Source of the DNA: Phycisphaerae bacterium
Lineage (GTDB): Bacteria > Planctomycetota > Phycisphaerae > Phycisphaerales > SM1A02
Reading direction: 5' to 3'
Length of the DNA: 64,000 bases
Assembly (NCBI GenBank): GCA_016873275.1
Contig: VGXO01000007.1
Span: forward strand, 1 to 64,000
The notes under the pieces: generated by a model
Database searches by the model: none
Seen by the model: only the letters and a program-made list of their open reading frames with translations
What the model was told of the DNA's origin: nothing
In this document: positions 7,426 through 14,125 of the stretch, piece by piece
Layout: the number at the start of each line of letters is the position of its first letter
Numbering within the stretch: position 1 is the stretch's first letter
Translations under genes and position numbers: made by a program

Positions 7426-8159
7426 GGCGCGGCGGGCTCGGCGGCGCCGGCTCGCCTCGGGACGAGGGTCATCCCGCCTGCCGCCTCGACGACGAGCTCG
7501 TACGCGTCGCCGGGTCTGACCTTCTTGTAGACCGCCTCGCCCTGCGCGACCCGCACGCCCTGCGCCTCCGCGGCGGCGGGATCGGAGGCGAGGCGCCAGA
7601 AGCTCCGCCAGACCGACTGCTCGAAGCGAGACCGCTCCGCGAGGGCGTAGCCGTCGGGGATCCCGCCGGGCGTGTCGATCGGCAGACCGTCCGCGGGCGG
7701 CATGCGGTCGGAGTAGATGCGCCGCAGGAGGACGATCGTCGAGCCGCGGAGCGGATCGCCCGCGGCGACGCTCTCGGCGGCGAAGCGGGCGGTCCAGACA
7801 TCGACGAAGAGGACGTCGCCGGGGATCGAGTACTCGCGGCGACCAAGCTCGCGACCCTCCTCGTCGAGCTCGACGAAGCGAAGATCGGTGACCACGCCGA
7901 CCTCGCCGCCGGGTCCCGCGGCGAGGGCGGGGTTCTGGGCGAGCACCTCGATCACCGCGCGTCGCTGACCTCGCGAGAGCCGCTCGATCATCGCCTCGCG
8001 GCGGGCGATCTCCTCCGCCATGCGCGACTCGAGGGCGGCGATCTCCTCGCGGAGGCGGCGCTCGCGGTCGAGGTAGACCGTCCAGAGCACCGCGCCGGCG
8101 ACGGCGCCGAGCAGGGCGGTGAGGAGGAGGGTGCGGAGTGGTCGAAGGGGACCGGTCAT
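7422..8159 (-). CDS. Membrane-anchored coiled-coil protein, unknown function
   Basis: 245 residues. One N-terminal membrane anchor (LRTLLLTALLGAVAGAVLWTV, about 8-28) is followed by a charged coiled coil (RERRLREEIAALESRMAEEI and on to about residue 66). A globular periplasmic-side domain with PGDVLFVDVWTARFAAE and a conserved-looking LLRRIYSDRMPP segment follows. I do not recognise the family. Its stop overlaps the GTG start of the uracil-DNA glycosylase gene, so the two are co-translated, but nothing in it suggests DNA repair. Confidence 0.75.
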   Translation of the reverse strand: MTGPLRPLRTLLLTALLGAVAGAVLWTVYLDRERRLREEIAALESRMAEEIARREAMIERLSRGQRRAVIEVLAQNPALAAGPGGEVGVVTDLRFVELDEEGRELGRREYSIPGDVLFVDVWTARFAAESVAAGDPLRGSTIVLLRRIYSDRMPPADGLPIDTPGGIPDGYALAERSRFEQSVWRSFWRLASDPAAAEAQGVRVAQGEAVYKKVRPGDAYELVVEAAGGMTLVPRRAGAAEPAAP

Positions 8160-8280
8160 CGGCGGGGACCTCGGAGGCGTCGGGCGACGAGGGGAGATCG
8201 GCAGGAATCGCCGCCCGCCCGCAGGGGTTCGCGCACCGATCGCGGGCGTCCGATGCTCGCGGGATCGCGAGCACAGGATG

Positions 8281-8350
8281 GCGATCGCAGCCTCGCGATC
8301 GCAGCCTCGCGATCGCAGCCTCGCTCTCGCAGCCTCGCTATCGCAGGATG
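8281..8350. repeat. 14-bp tandem repeat with GCGATCGC palindromes
   Basis: Three perfect copies of gcgatcgcagcctc (8281-8322), one variant (gctctcgcagcctc, 8323-8336) and a partial fifth. Each perfect copy contains the octamer palindrome GCGATCGC. The TAG stop of the next minus-strand gene (8338-8340) falls inside the last unit. Confidence 0.9.
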
Positions 8351-8937
8351 CCGGGGTCCGCCGGGCGACCCGCGAGGGTCTCGAAGGTCACGCGGCGGAT
8401 CCGCCATGAGCCGTCGGGATCGCGGCGCACCTCGAAGACCCAGCGGGTGACGACCGAGGCGCCCTGCGAGCTGTCGGTCTCGGTGCGGCAGGCGAGGCTC
8501 ACTCGGGCGCGATCCGACGCGGTCGTCTCGCCGTCGAGCGAGAGGATCGCGTTGTCGCGGATCCGGTGCTGCCTGCCGAGCGATCGGAAGGCGCCCTTGA
8601 GTCCCTCGATCCCCGTGCCCGGGCTCGACTCCGAGCCGAAGTGGAGCGACGCGTCGTCGGAGAGCGACGCGAACATCCCCTGCGGCGAGTCGAAGTCCGC
8701 CGCCTCGGCGGCGCGCACGAGCCGCTCGACGAGCCGCTCGCCGTGCCCGCCGGGCGTCGTCACGAGGAAGGAGAGGAGGACCACGACCCCGGCGAGCGCT
8801 CCGGCGACGAGCGCCGCGACGAGGAGCCGCTGCTCCTGACGCGAGACCGCGAGCCATCCGAGGATGCCCGCCGCGAGGAGGAGCACCGCGGTCGGGACGA
8901 ATGGTCGCTCGAGGATGGAGACGAGGAAGGAGGGCAT
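8338..8937 (-). CDS. Two-TM protein with SnoaL/NTF2-like domain
   Basis: 199 residues. Two adjacent hydrophobic helices (VPTAVLLLAAGILGWLAV and LLVAALVAGALAGVVVLLSFLV) occupy residues 14-60. A C-terminal alpha+beta domain (65-195) follows, with LVRAAEAADF, LSDDASLHF, IRDNAILSLDGET and the tail WVFEVRRDPDGSWRIRRVTFE. That order matches SnoaL-like/NTF2-like domains, which bind small molecules or serve as structural modules. The ligand is unknown. It lies 38 bp downstream of ruvB on the same strand and may be in that transcript. Confidence 0.75.
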   Translation of the reverse strand: MPSFLVSILERPFVPTAVLLLAAGILGWLAVSRQEQRLLVAALVAGALAGVVVLLSFLVTTPGGHGERLVERLVRAAEAADFDSPQGMFASLSDDASLHFGSESSPGTGIEGLKGAFRSLGRQHRIRDNAILSLDGETTASDRARVSLACRTETDSSQGASVVTRWVFEVRRDPDGSWRIRRVTFETLAGRPADPGILR

Positions 8938-8975
8938 CGCCCGCGGAGGTCCCGATCAGGCGCGGGTCGTCGCGA

Positions 8976-10001
8976 TCAGAAGAGCCCGCGGGCGGGCGTC
9001 GCGCCGATCGAGGCGCCGAGGTGCGACTTCGAGGCGGGAGTCAGCATGCGGCCCTGCCGGGTCCGGGCAAGGAAGCCGATCTGGAGGAGGTAGGGCTCGA
9101 CCAGGTCCTCGAGCGTCGCGGCGTCGTCGCCCATGCTCGCGGCGATCGCCTCGAGCCCCGCCGGACCGCCGTCGTAGATCCCCTGCAGCGTGCGGAGGTA
9201 CTTGCGGTCGAGCTCGTCGAGACCGAGGTGGTCGATTCCCTCGAGGGCGAGCGCCGCCTCGACGACCGCGAGGTCAAGCCCGCCCTTCGCGCGGACCTGC
9301 GAGAAGTCGCGCACGCGGCGGAGGAGCCGCAGCGCCACCCGCGGCGTGCCGCGGCTCCGCTCGGCGATGAGCCGCTCGACCGCGGGCGGCGGAGCGAGCC
9401 CGAGCAGCCCCGACGCGCGGCGGAGGATCGCCCCGAGCTCCTCGACGCCGTAGAAGCCGAGGTGATGCGCGATCCCGAAGCGGCTGCGGAGCGCCTGGGT
9501 GAGGAGCCCCGCGCGGGTCGTCGCGCCGATCAGCGTGAAGGGTCGAAGGTTGATGGTGACGGTGCGGGCGTGGAGCCCGCTGTCGACCGTGAAGTCGACG
9601 CGGAAGTCCTCCATCGCCGGATAGATGTACTCCTCGACCGCGGGCGGGAGCCGGTGGATCTCGTCGATGAAGAGGACGTCCCGCGGCTCGAGCCGGGTGA
9701 GCGTCCCGATGAGGTCGCCCGCCTTGGTGAGCGCGGGGCCGCTCGTGACGTACGCCCGCGAGCCCATCTCGTGGGCGATGACGTGGGCGAGGGTCGTCTT
9801 GCCGAGCCCCGGAGGACCATGGAGCAGCACGTGCTCCATCGCCTCGCCGCGCTGCCGCACCGCGGTGAGGGCGATGCCGAGCCGCTCGATGAGCTCCTTC
9901 TGCCCGACGTACTCGGCGATCCGCGCCGGGCGCAGGGCGACGTTCGCCTGCTCCTCCTGCGGAGCCTCCTCCGTCGCCGACACGACCCGCTCGCGGCTCA
10001 T
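8976..10001 (-). CDS. ruvB: Holliday junction branch-migration helicase RuvB
   Basis: 341 residues. The AAA+ motor that, with RuvA, drives branch migration of Holliday junctions. Walker A is HGPPGLGKTT (61-70), Walker B is FIDEIHRLPP (111-120), sensor 1 lies near LIGATTRAG, and the C-terminal winged helix includes GGPAGLEAIAASMGDDAATLEDL and GR..T. I use ATG 10001: a GGAGG Shine-Dalgarno lies 5 nt upstream, whereas the alternative GTG 6 bases earlier would sit on top of it. lemA is 19 bp upstream. ruvA is encoded 47 kb away at 56.7 kb rather than beside it. Confidence 0.97.
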   Translation of the reverse strand: MSRERVVSATEEAPQEEQANVALRPARIAEYVGQKELIERLGIALTAVRQRGEAMEHVLLHGPPGLGKTTLAHVIAHEMGSRAYVTSGPALTKAGDLIGTLTRLEPRDVLFIDEIHRLPPAVEEYIYPAMEDFRVDFTVDSGLHARTVTINLRPFTLIGATTRAGLLTQALRSRFGIAHHLGFYGVEELGAILRRASGLLGLAPPPAVERLIAERSRGTPRVALRLLRRVRDFSQVRAKGGLDLAVVEAALALEGIDHLGLDELDRKYLRTLQGIYDGGPAGLEAIAASMGDDAATLEDLVEPYLLQIGFLARTRQGRMLTPASKSHLGASIGATPARGLF

Positions 10002-10020
10002 GCCCACCTCCCTGCGCGGC

Positions 10021-10587
10021 TCAGAACTTGACCTTCGGCGCCTCGCGCTCCGCGGGCGCCGCGACCTCGAAGAACGATCCCGCCTCGAAGTTGAACATGC
10101 CCGCGATCACGCTCGCGGGGAACATCGCGATCTGCTCGTTGTAGTCGCCGACCGCGCGGTTGTAGTTCTGCCGGCTGAAGCCGATCGAGTTCTCGGTGGC
10201 GGCGAGCTCCCGCTGGAGCTCGAGGAAGTTCGCGTTCGCCTTGAGGTCGGGGTACGCCTCGGCGACCGCGAGGAGCCGCCCGAGCGCGCCGGTCAGGAGC
10301 CCCTCGGCGGCGCCGGCGGCGGCGGGTCCCTGCGCCGAGACCGCGGCGCTCCGCGCCTTCATCACCGCCTCCAGCGCCTCGCGCTCGTGCGAGGCGTAGC
10401 CCTTCACGGTCTCGACGAGGTTCGGGATCAGGTCGTGGCGCCGCTTCAGCTGCACGTCGATGTCCGACCAGGCGCCCTGCGAGCGGATGCGGAGCTGCTG
10501 CAGGCGGTTGTAGACCCCGATCCCCCAGAGGAGCGCGATCAGCAGGATCGCGCCCATGACGATCACGGCAATCAACAGAGGACCCAT
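10021..10587 (-). CDS. lemA: LemA family protein
   Basis: 188 residues. One N-terminal membrane helix (LLIAVIVMGAILLIALLWGIGVYN) is followed by the all-helical LemA domain: RSQGAWSDIDVQLKRRHDLIPNL at the start, then PDLKANANFLELQRELAATEN, then YNRAVGDYNEQIAMFPASVIA. The function of the family is unclear, and it is often found near phospholipid or membrane-associated genes. ATG 10587 is preceded by AGGAGAG with a 5-nt gap. A TACGAT hexamer further upstream could be its -10, giving a short leader. Confidence 0.93.
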   Translation of the reverse strand: MGPLLIAVIVMGAILLIALLWGIGVYNRLQQLRIRSQGAWSDIDVQLKRRHDLIPNLVETVKGYASHEREALEAVMKARSAAVSAQGPAAAGAAEGLLTGALGRLLAVAEAYPDLKANANFLELQRELAATENSIGFSRQNYNRAVGDYNEQIAMFPASVIAGMFNFEAGSFFEVAAPAEREAPKVKF

Positions 10588-10663
10588 CGGGACTCTCCTG
10601 CGTGGCGAGGAACGCATCGTAGGGATCCCGCCGTCCGCTGCGCCCGCTCGGTGGCGGCGGCGG

Positions 10664-10669
10664 TACGCT
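10664..10669 (+). promoter_or_regulatory. Candidate -10 TACGCT upstream of RNase D gene
   Basis: TACGCT ends 12 nt before ATG 10682, predicting a leader of only about 5 nt. No Shine-Dalgarno is present. Confidence 0.4.
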
Positions 10670-10681
10670 GCCCGATCCCCG

Positions 10682-12061
10682 ATGGACGTCCCCGAGTCCA
10701 AGCCGCCCGCCTCGAGCCACCGACGCCGCAAGCGTGCCGCGTGGCACAAGCAGGCGGATGGCGCGGTCGGCGCGCCGACCCCGGTCCTCGAGCACCCGCT
10801 GGTCCCCTCCGGCGATCCGCTCCTCGTCGAGGACGCCGCCACGCTTGCCGCGCTTGGGGCAAGGCTCGCCGAGGCGTCGCTCGTCGCGTTCGACACCGAG
10901 TTCATCGGGGAGGAGTCCTTCCGCCCGCGGGTCTGCCTCGTGCAGGTCGCGACCGAGCGGGAGGTCGCCCTGATCGACCCGCTCCGCCTCGAGGCGCGGG
11001 GCGAGCAGGGGGCGCTCGTCGAGTTCCTCGGGCGGCTCGCCGAGGAGTCGCCGACCGTCCTCGTGCATGCCGGGTTCCACGACGTGGAGGCGATCCGCCT
11101 CGCGGTCGGTCGCGATCCGCGCGGGGTCATCGACACCCAGATCGCCGCCGCCATGGCGGGGCTTCCCTTTCCCTCGAGCCTCGCCACCGCCCTCGAGTCA
11201 CTTGCCGGGCACCGCCCCGCGAAGGGGCACACCTTCACCGACTGGGACGCGCGACCGCTCTCGCGGACCCAGCTCCTCTACGCCGCCGACGACGTGCGGT
11301 ACATGCCGCTCCTCTGGAGCCGGCTGTCGGAGGAGCTCGCGCGGCGGGGGCGCCTCGAATGGGCGCGACGGGAGAGCGCCGAGAAGCTCGCGGAGGCGCC
11401 CTTCGATCCCGCGAGCCAGGTGCGCCGCATCGCCCGGGGCGAGCTCGTCGGCGCCGAGAACCGAGGGCTCGTGCGGGCGCTCGTCCTCGAGCGGCACGCG
11501 ATCGCCCGCGAGCACGACCTGCCGCCGCGGGCGACGCTTCCCGACGGCGCGCTCGCCGAGATCGCCCGTCATCGACCCGCGAGCGTCGAGGAGTTCCGAC
11601 GCCTCAAGGGGATTCCTGGTCGGACCATGAAGGAGTGCCCGGAGCGGCTCGTCGCGACGATCGCGCGGGCGCTCGCCTCGCCGCCCCCCTACGACCCGCT
11701 CGGCGAGCTCCTCGCCGACCGTGTCGTGCGGGAGGAGACCGACCGGGCGTGGCCGATGCTCCAGGCGCGCTCTATCGAGCTCGGGCTCGCGCCGGAGCTC
11801 GTCCTCGTCCGCGCCGACTTCGCGCGGTGGCTCGCCCGCGAGGTCGCGGAGGTCCGCGGGATGCCGGTCCGCGCGGAGGCGCCCGCGCCGCGGGAGTCTC
11901 CCTTCGAGCCCGGATCGTGGCGCGACGAGGCGCTCGGCGGGCTCGCGCGGGAGCTGCGGGCGTCGATCCGCCCACCGTCGCTGGAGGACCCGCCGCGGCG
12001 GCGTCGCCGTCGTCGCCGCCGCTCGAAGCCGCCCGCGGAGGGCGGCGGGGCGGCGAGCTAG
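10682..12061 (+). CDS. rnd: Ribonuclease D with arginine-rich tail
   Basis: 459 residues. A 3'-5' exoribonuclease that trims tRNA and other stable RNA 3' ends. The DEDDy catalytic set is complete: FDTEF (D71, E73), HAGFHDVEAI (D134) and YAADDVRY (Y200, D204). A C-terminal HRDC-type region follows (RLKGIPGRTMKECPERLVATI). The N-terminal 35 residues are a basic extension (SSHRRRKRAAWHKQ), and the protein ends in a run of ten arginines before a short Gly/Ala tail. Both ends may help bind RNA. ATG 10682 is the first start that follows a promoter-like hexamer. Confidence 0.93.
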   Translation: MDVPESKPPASSHRRRKRAAWHKQADGAVGAPTPVLEHPLVPSGDPLLVEDAATLAALGARLAEASLVAFDTEFIGEESFRPRVCLVQVATEREVALIDPLRLEARGEQGALVEFLGRLAEESPTVLVHAGFHDVEAIRLAVGRDPRGVIDTQIAAAMAGLPFPSSLATALESLAGHRPAKGHTFTDWDARPLSRTQLLYAADDVRYMPLLWSRLSEELARRGRLEWARRESAEKLAEAPFDPASQVRRIARGELVGAENRGLVRALVLERHAIAREHDLPPRATLPDGALAEIARHRPASVEEFRRLKGIPGRTMKECPERLVATIARALASPPPYDPLGELLADRVVREETDRAWPMLQARSIELGLAPELVLVRADFARWLAREVAEVRGMPVRAEAPAPRESPFEPGSWRDEALGGLARELRASIRPPSLEDPPRRRRRRRRRSKPPAEGGGAAS

Positions 12062-12136
12062 GTCGCGCTGGCCCGCCGTCGGCGTCTTCCAGGGCATGGC
12101 TCCTCCTCGGAGCCAGCAAGCCTCGAAGTCCCCGAC

Positions 12137-12186
12137 GTGTTACCCATGTCTCCGAACACCCGTTACCTATGTCTCCGGTCTGTACA
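12137..12186. repeat. Two near-identical ~24-bp direct repeats, IS-end-like
   Basis: gttacccatgtctccgaac and gttacctatgtctccggtc are 24 bases apart and differ at a few positions. The pair is less GC-rich than its surroundings and resembles transposon end sequences. No transposase is next to it, so it may be a solo end left by an excised or decayed element. Confidence 0.45.
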
Positions 12187-12208
12187 GCGGAGCGACGCGG
12201 GGGAGTCG
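12186..12208 (+). repeat. 23-bp direct repeat, copy 1
   Basis: The 23-bp segment beginning agcggagcgacgcgggggag occurs here and again at 12789-12811, so the two copies bracket the 83-bp repeat cluster. Confidence 0.7.
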
Positions 12209-12277
12209 TGAGGCGCTCGGCAGGTTCATGACTTCGCGGCGATCGCAGGCAACCCGTTCATCGGATCTCCCCTCCGT

Positions 12278-12298
12278 CTCGCTGGCTTCGCCAGCGAG
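12278..12298. repeat. Perfect 9-bp stem hairpin
   Basis: CTCGCTGGC-TTC-GCCAGCGAG is a perfect inverted repeat with a 3-nt loop, embedded in a longer palindromic neighbourhood. There is no T-run, so it is not clearly a terminator. Confidence 0.7.
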
Positions 12299-12530
12299 CC
12301 ACCTCCCCGACCTCGCTGGGCTCGGTCGAGGAGGAGTTTCGGAGCTACGGCGTGGGTCGAGGCAGCGGAGTTCCTGAGTGCGTCGCGGCATTCGCGACCT
12401 CGGGAACTCCTCCCCGCGGCTGCAGCCGTGGGGAGGTGTCGCCGAGCGCAGCGAGGCGACGGAGGGGACCAACTCCGACGGATGACTCCCGCCACGCGGA
12501 CTTCGCACGCGGAAGTGCACCGCGTACGTC

Positions 12531-12779
12531 GGGACCGCACCCGGGAGGTTCGTGGCGGACCCGATGCGGGCAGGATGCCCGCGGTCCACATCGGGCTCGA
12601 ACGAGTCCTCCACGGGACCGCACCCGGGAGGTTGGTGGCGGATCCGATGCGGGCAGGATGCCCGCGGTCCACATCGGGCTCGAACGAGTCCTCCACGGGA
12701 CCGCACCCGGGAGGTTCGTGGCGGATCCGATGCGGGCAGGATGCCCGCGGATCACATCGGGCTCGAACGAGTCCTCCAC
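12531..12779. repeat. Three tandem copies of an 83-bp repeat
   Basis: Copies lie at 12531-12613, 12614-12696 and 12697-12779, almost identical. Each begins gggaccgcacccgggaggtt and contains the hairpin GCGGGCA-GGA-TGCCCGC. The unit length is not a multiple of three, so it does not encode a protein repeat. Confidence 0.95.
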
Positions 12780-12788
12780 TCTCCCGCG

Positions 12789-12811
12789 AGCGGAGCGACG
12801 CGGGGGAGTCG
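12789..12811 (+). repeat. 23-bp direct repeat, copy 2
   Basis: Second copy of the segment at 12186-12208, in the same orientation, just downstream of the 83-bp repeat cluster. Confidence 0.7.
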
Positions 12812-12835
12812 GACTTCGAGCGGAGCTCGAAGTCC
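12811..12835. terminator. Perfect 11-bp stem hairpin downstream of vsr
   Basis: GGACTTCGAGC-GGA-GCTCGAAGTCC is a perfect 11-bp stem with a 3-nt loop, about 100 bp beyond the stop of the minus-strand vsr gene. There is no U-tract. It could slow transcription arriving from vsr or be part of the dispersed repeat family. Confidence 0.4.
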
Positions 12836-12938
12836 GGTGGGGGTGGTCCGAAGCACGACGAACGGAGGCGTGGCGACGACTCGATGAGCGACGTCTCGAT
12901 CGGCGGGCCGCGACGTTCGTCGCGAGTCGAACCCCCCC

Positions 12939-13478
12939 TCACCCGCGTCGCGAACTGCGTTCGCGCCGCGACCTCTCCCGCTCGTCGCGCGGCTCCTCGC
13001 GGGAGAGGTGGCGCGCTCCTGCCTGACGCGAGGCTCGTCGGGGCGGGGTCGTCCGCGCGGCGATCTCCCGCGCGGCGATCTCCCGCGCGAGGCGCCGCCG
13101 GACCCGCTCGGGGTCGCGCAGGCGGCACTCCCAGATCACGATCACCCGGAAGCCGAGGCGGCGCAGCAGCCGCGCGACGCGGCGGTCCCGCGCGACGTTG
13201 CGGGCGAACTTCTCCCGCCAGAAGCGACGGCGCGTCGCCGGATGCGTGGCGCGGGCGCAGCCCTGATGACGGTGCCAGAAGCAGCCGTGGACGAGGATCG
13301 CGATCCTCTCGCGGACGAGGACGAGGTCGGGGGAGCCGGGCAGGTCGCGGCGGTGGAGCCTCGCCCGCGCGCCGAGCCCGCGGAGGATCGCCCGCACCGC
13401 GAGCTCCGGCTTCGTGTCGCGACCGCGGATCCGCGCCATCCGCTCGCTCCGCTCGCGGGGGGTGAGGAAGTCCGCCAT
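12939..13478 (-). CDS. vsr: Very short patch repair endonuclease Vsr
   Basis: 179 residues. Vsr nicks next to the T of T:G mismatches that arise when 5-methylcytosine deaminates. The N-terminus TPRERSERMARIRGRDTKPE is characteristic. Catalytic D51 is in GSPDLVL. HGCFWHRHQGC supplies H64, W68 and H69 together with the zinc ligands C66, H71 and C74, and a further zinc cysteine lies in IWEC (C118). The C-terminal 45 residues are an Arg-rich, repetitive extension partly made of AREIAAREIAAR and running toward the repeat region, so the natural end may have been extended by repeat growth. No cytosine methyltransferase gene is next to it. An EVE-domain gene lies 29 bp upstream. Confidence 0.93.
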   Translation of the reverse strand: MADFLTPRERSERMARIRGRDTKPELAVRAILRGLGARARLHRRDLPGSPDLVLVRERIAILVHGCFWHRHQGCARATHPATRRRFWREKFARNVARDRRVARLLRRLGFRVIVIWECRLRDPERVRRRLAREIAAREIAARTTPPRRASRQAGARHLSREEPRDERERSRRERSSRRG

Positions 13479-13507
13479 GAGGAGAGGTCGCGGGCGAGGT
13501 CCGGTCG

Positions 13508-14023
13508 TCAGGCTCGCCGCGCCGCGCGGGCGAGCCCGAGCACGACCTCGAGGTGCTCCCGCGAGACCGGCTGCACGCTGAGGCGCTGCCCGCGGGCAAG
13601 GAGCGGCATCCCCGCGAGGCGGCGCTCGGCGCGAAGGACCTCGAGGGAGACGATCGCCGGGAACTTCTCGACGAACTCGACCTCGACCATCATCCAAGTG
13701 GGCGCGCCGCGGCGGGACTTGGGATCGTGTCCATCGGAGCGGGGATCGAAGGCGGTGGGGTCGGGACGCGGCCCGCCCGAGACCCGACCCAGACCGACCA
13801 CGCCGGGCGGCTCCGCGTTCGAGTGATAGAGGAGGACCGGATCGCCGACCTTCATCGCGTCGCGCATGAAGTTCCGCGCCTGGAAGTTCCGCACGCCGTC
13901 CCAGCCGGTGCGGCGGTCGCGGCGGAGGTCGTCGATCGAGTAGACCTCCGGCTCGGTCTTGAGGAGCCACGCCGCGGGCGTCGCGGCGGCGGGTCGCGCG
14001 GGCTTGGTTGGGGCGCTCTTCAC
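13508..14023 (-). CDS. EVE domain protein
   Basis: 171 residues. After a 16-residue Lys/Pro/Ala leader it reads AAWLLKTEPEVYSIDDL, then GWDGVRNFQARNFMRDAMKVGDPVLLYHSN. It continues with GVVGLGRVS and ends with MPLLARGQRLSVQPV. This is the standard bacterial EVE (PUA-like) fold, which binds nucleic acid with modified bases in characterised members. The start is GTG 14023. The minus strand upstream has TATCCT and a GAGGA Shine-Dalgarno. It precedes vsr on the same strand, so both may be expressed together. Confidence 0.9.
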   Translation of the reverse strand: MKSAPTKPARPAAATPAAWLLKTEPEVYSIDDLRRDRRTGWDGVRNFQARNFMRDAMKVGDPVLLYHSNAEPPGVVGLGRVSGGPRPDPTAFDPRSDGHDPKSRRGAPTWMMVEVEFVEKFPAIVSLEVLRAERRLAGMPLLARGQRLSVQPVSREHLEVVLGLARAARRA

Positions 14024-14090
14024 GCGGGAGTCCTCGTCGGGTCGAGGATAGCGGCGGGACGCGACCTCCCTGCGGCGGCGACCTGCCCCG

Positions 14091-14096
14091 TATCCT
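14091..14096 (+). promoter_or_regulatory. Candidate -10 TATCCT
   Basis: TATCCT lies 29 nt upstream of ATG 14126 and would give a leader of about 22 nt. No strong Shine-Dalgarno is visible in that leader. Confidence 0.3.
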
Positions 14097-14125
14097 GCCG
14101 GTTCCCGAGTTCACGGATCGCGTCG

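Larger units (their letters stand above)
12062..12938. other. Gene-free, repeat-rich interval
   Basis: About 880 bases without a credible gene. It holds a pair of 24-bp near-repeats (12137-12186), several strong hairpins, three copies of an 83-bp repeat and two copies of a 23-bp repeat. Open frames across it are by-products of the repeats. Confidence 0.75.

Noticed and set aside
12531-12779. Protein-coding use of the 83-bp repeats
   Set aside because: 83 is not a multiple of three, so successive copies encode different peptides.
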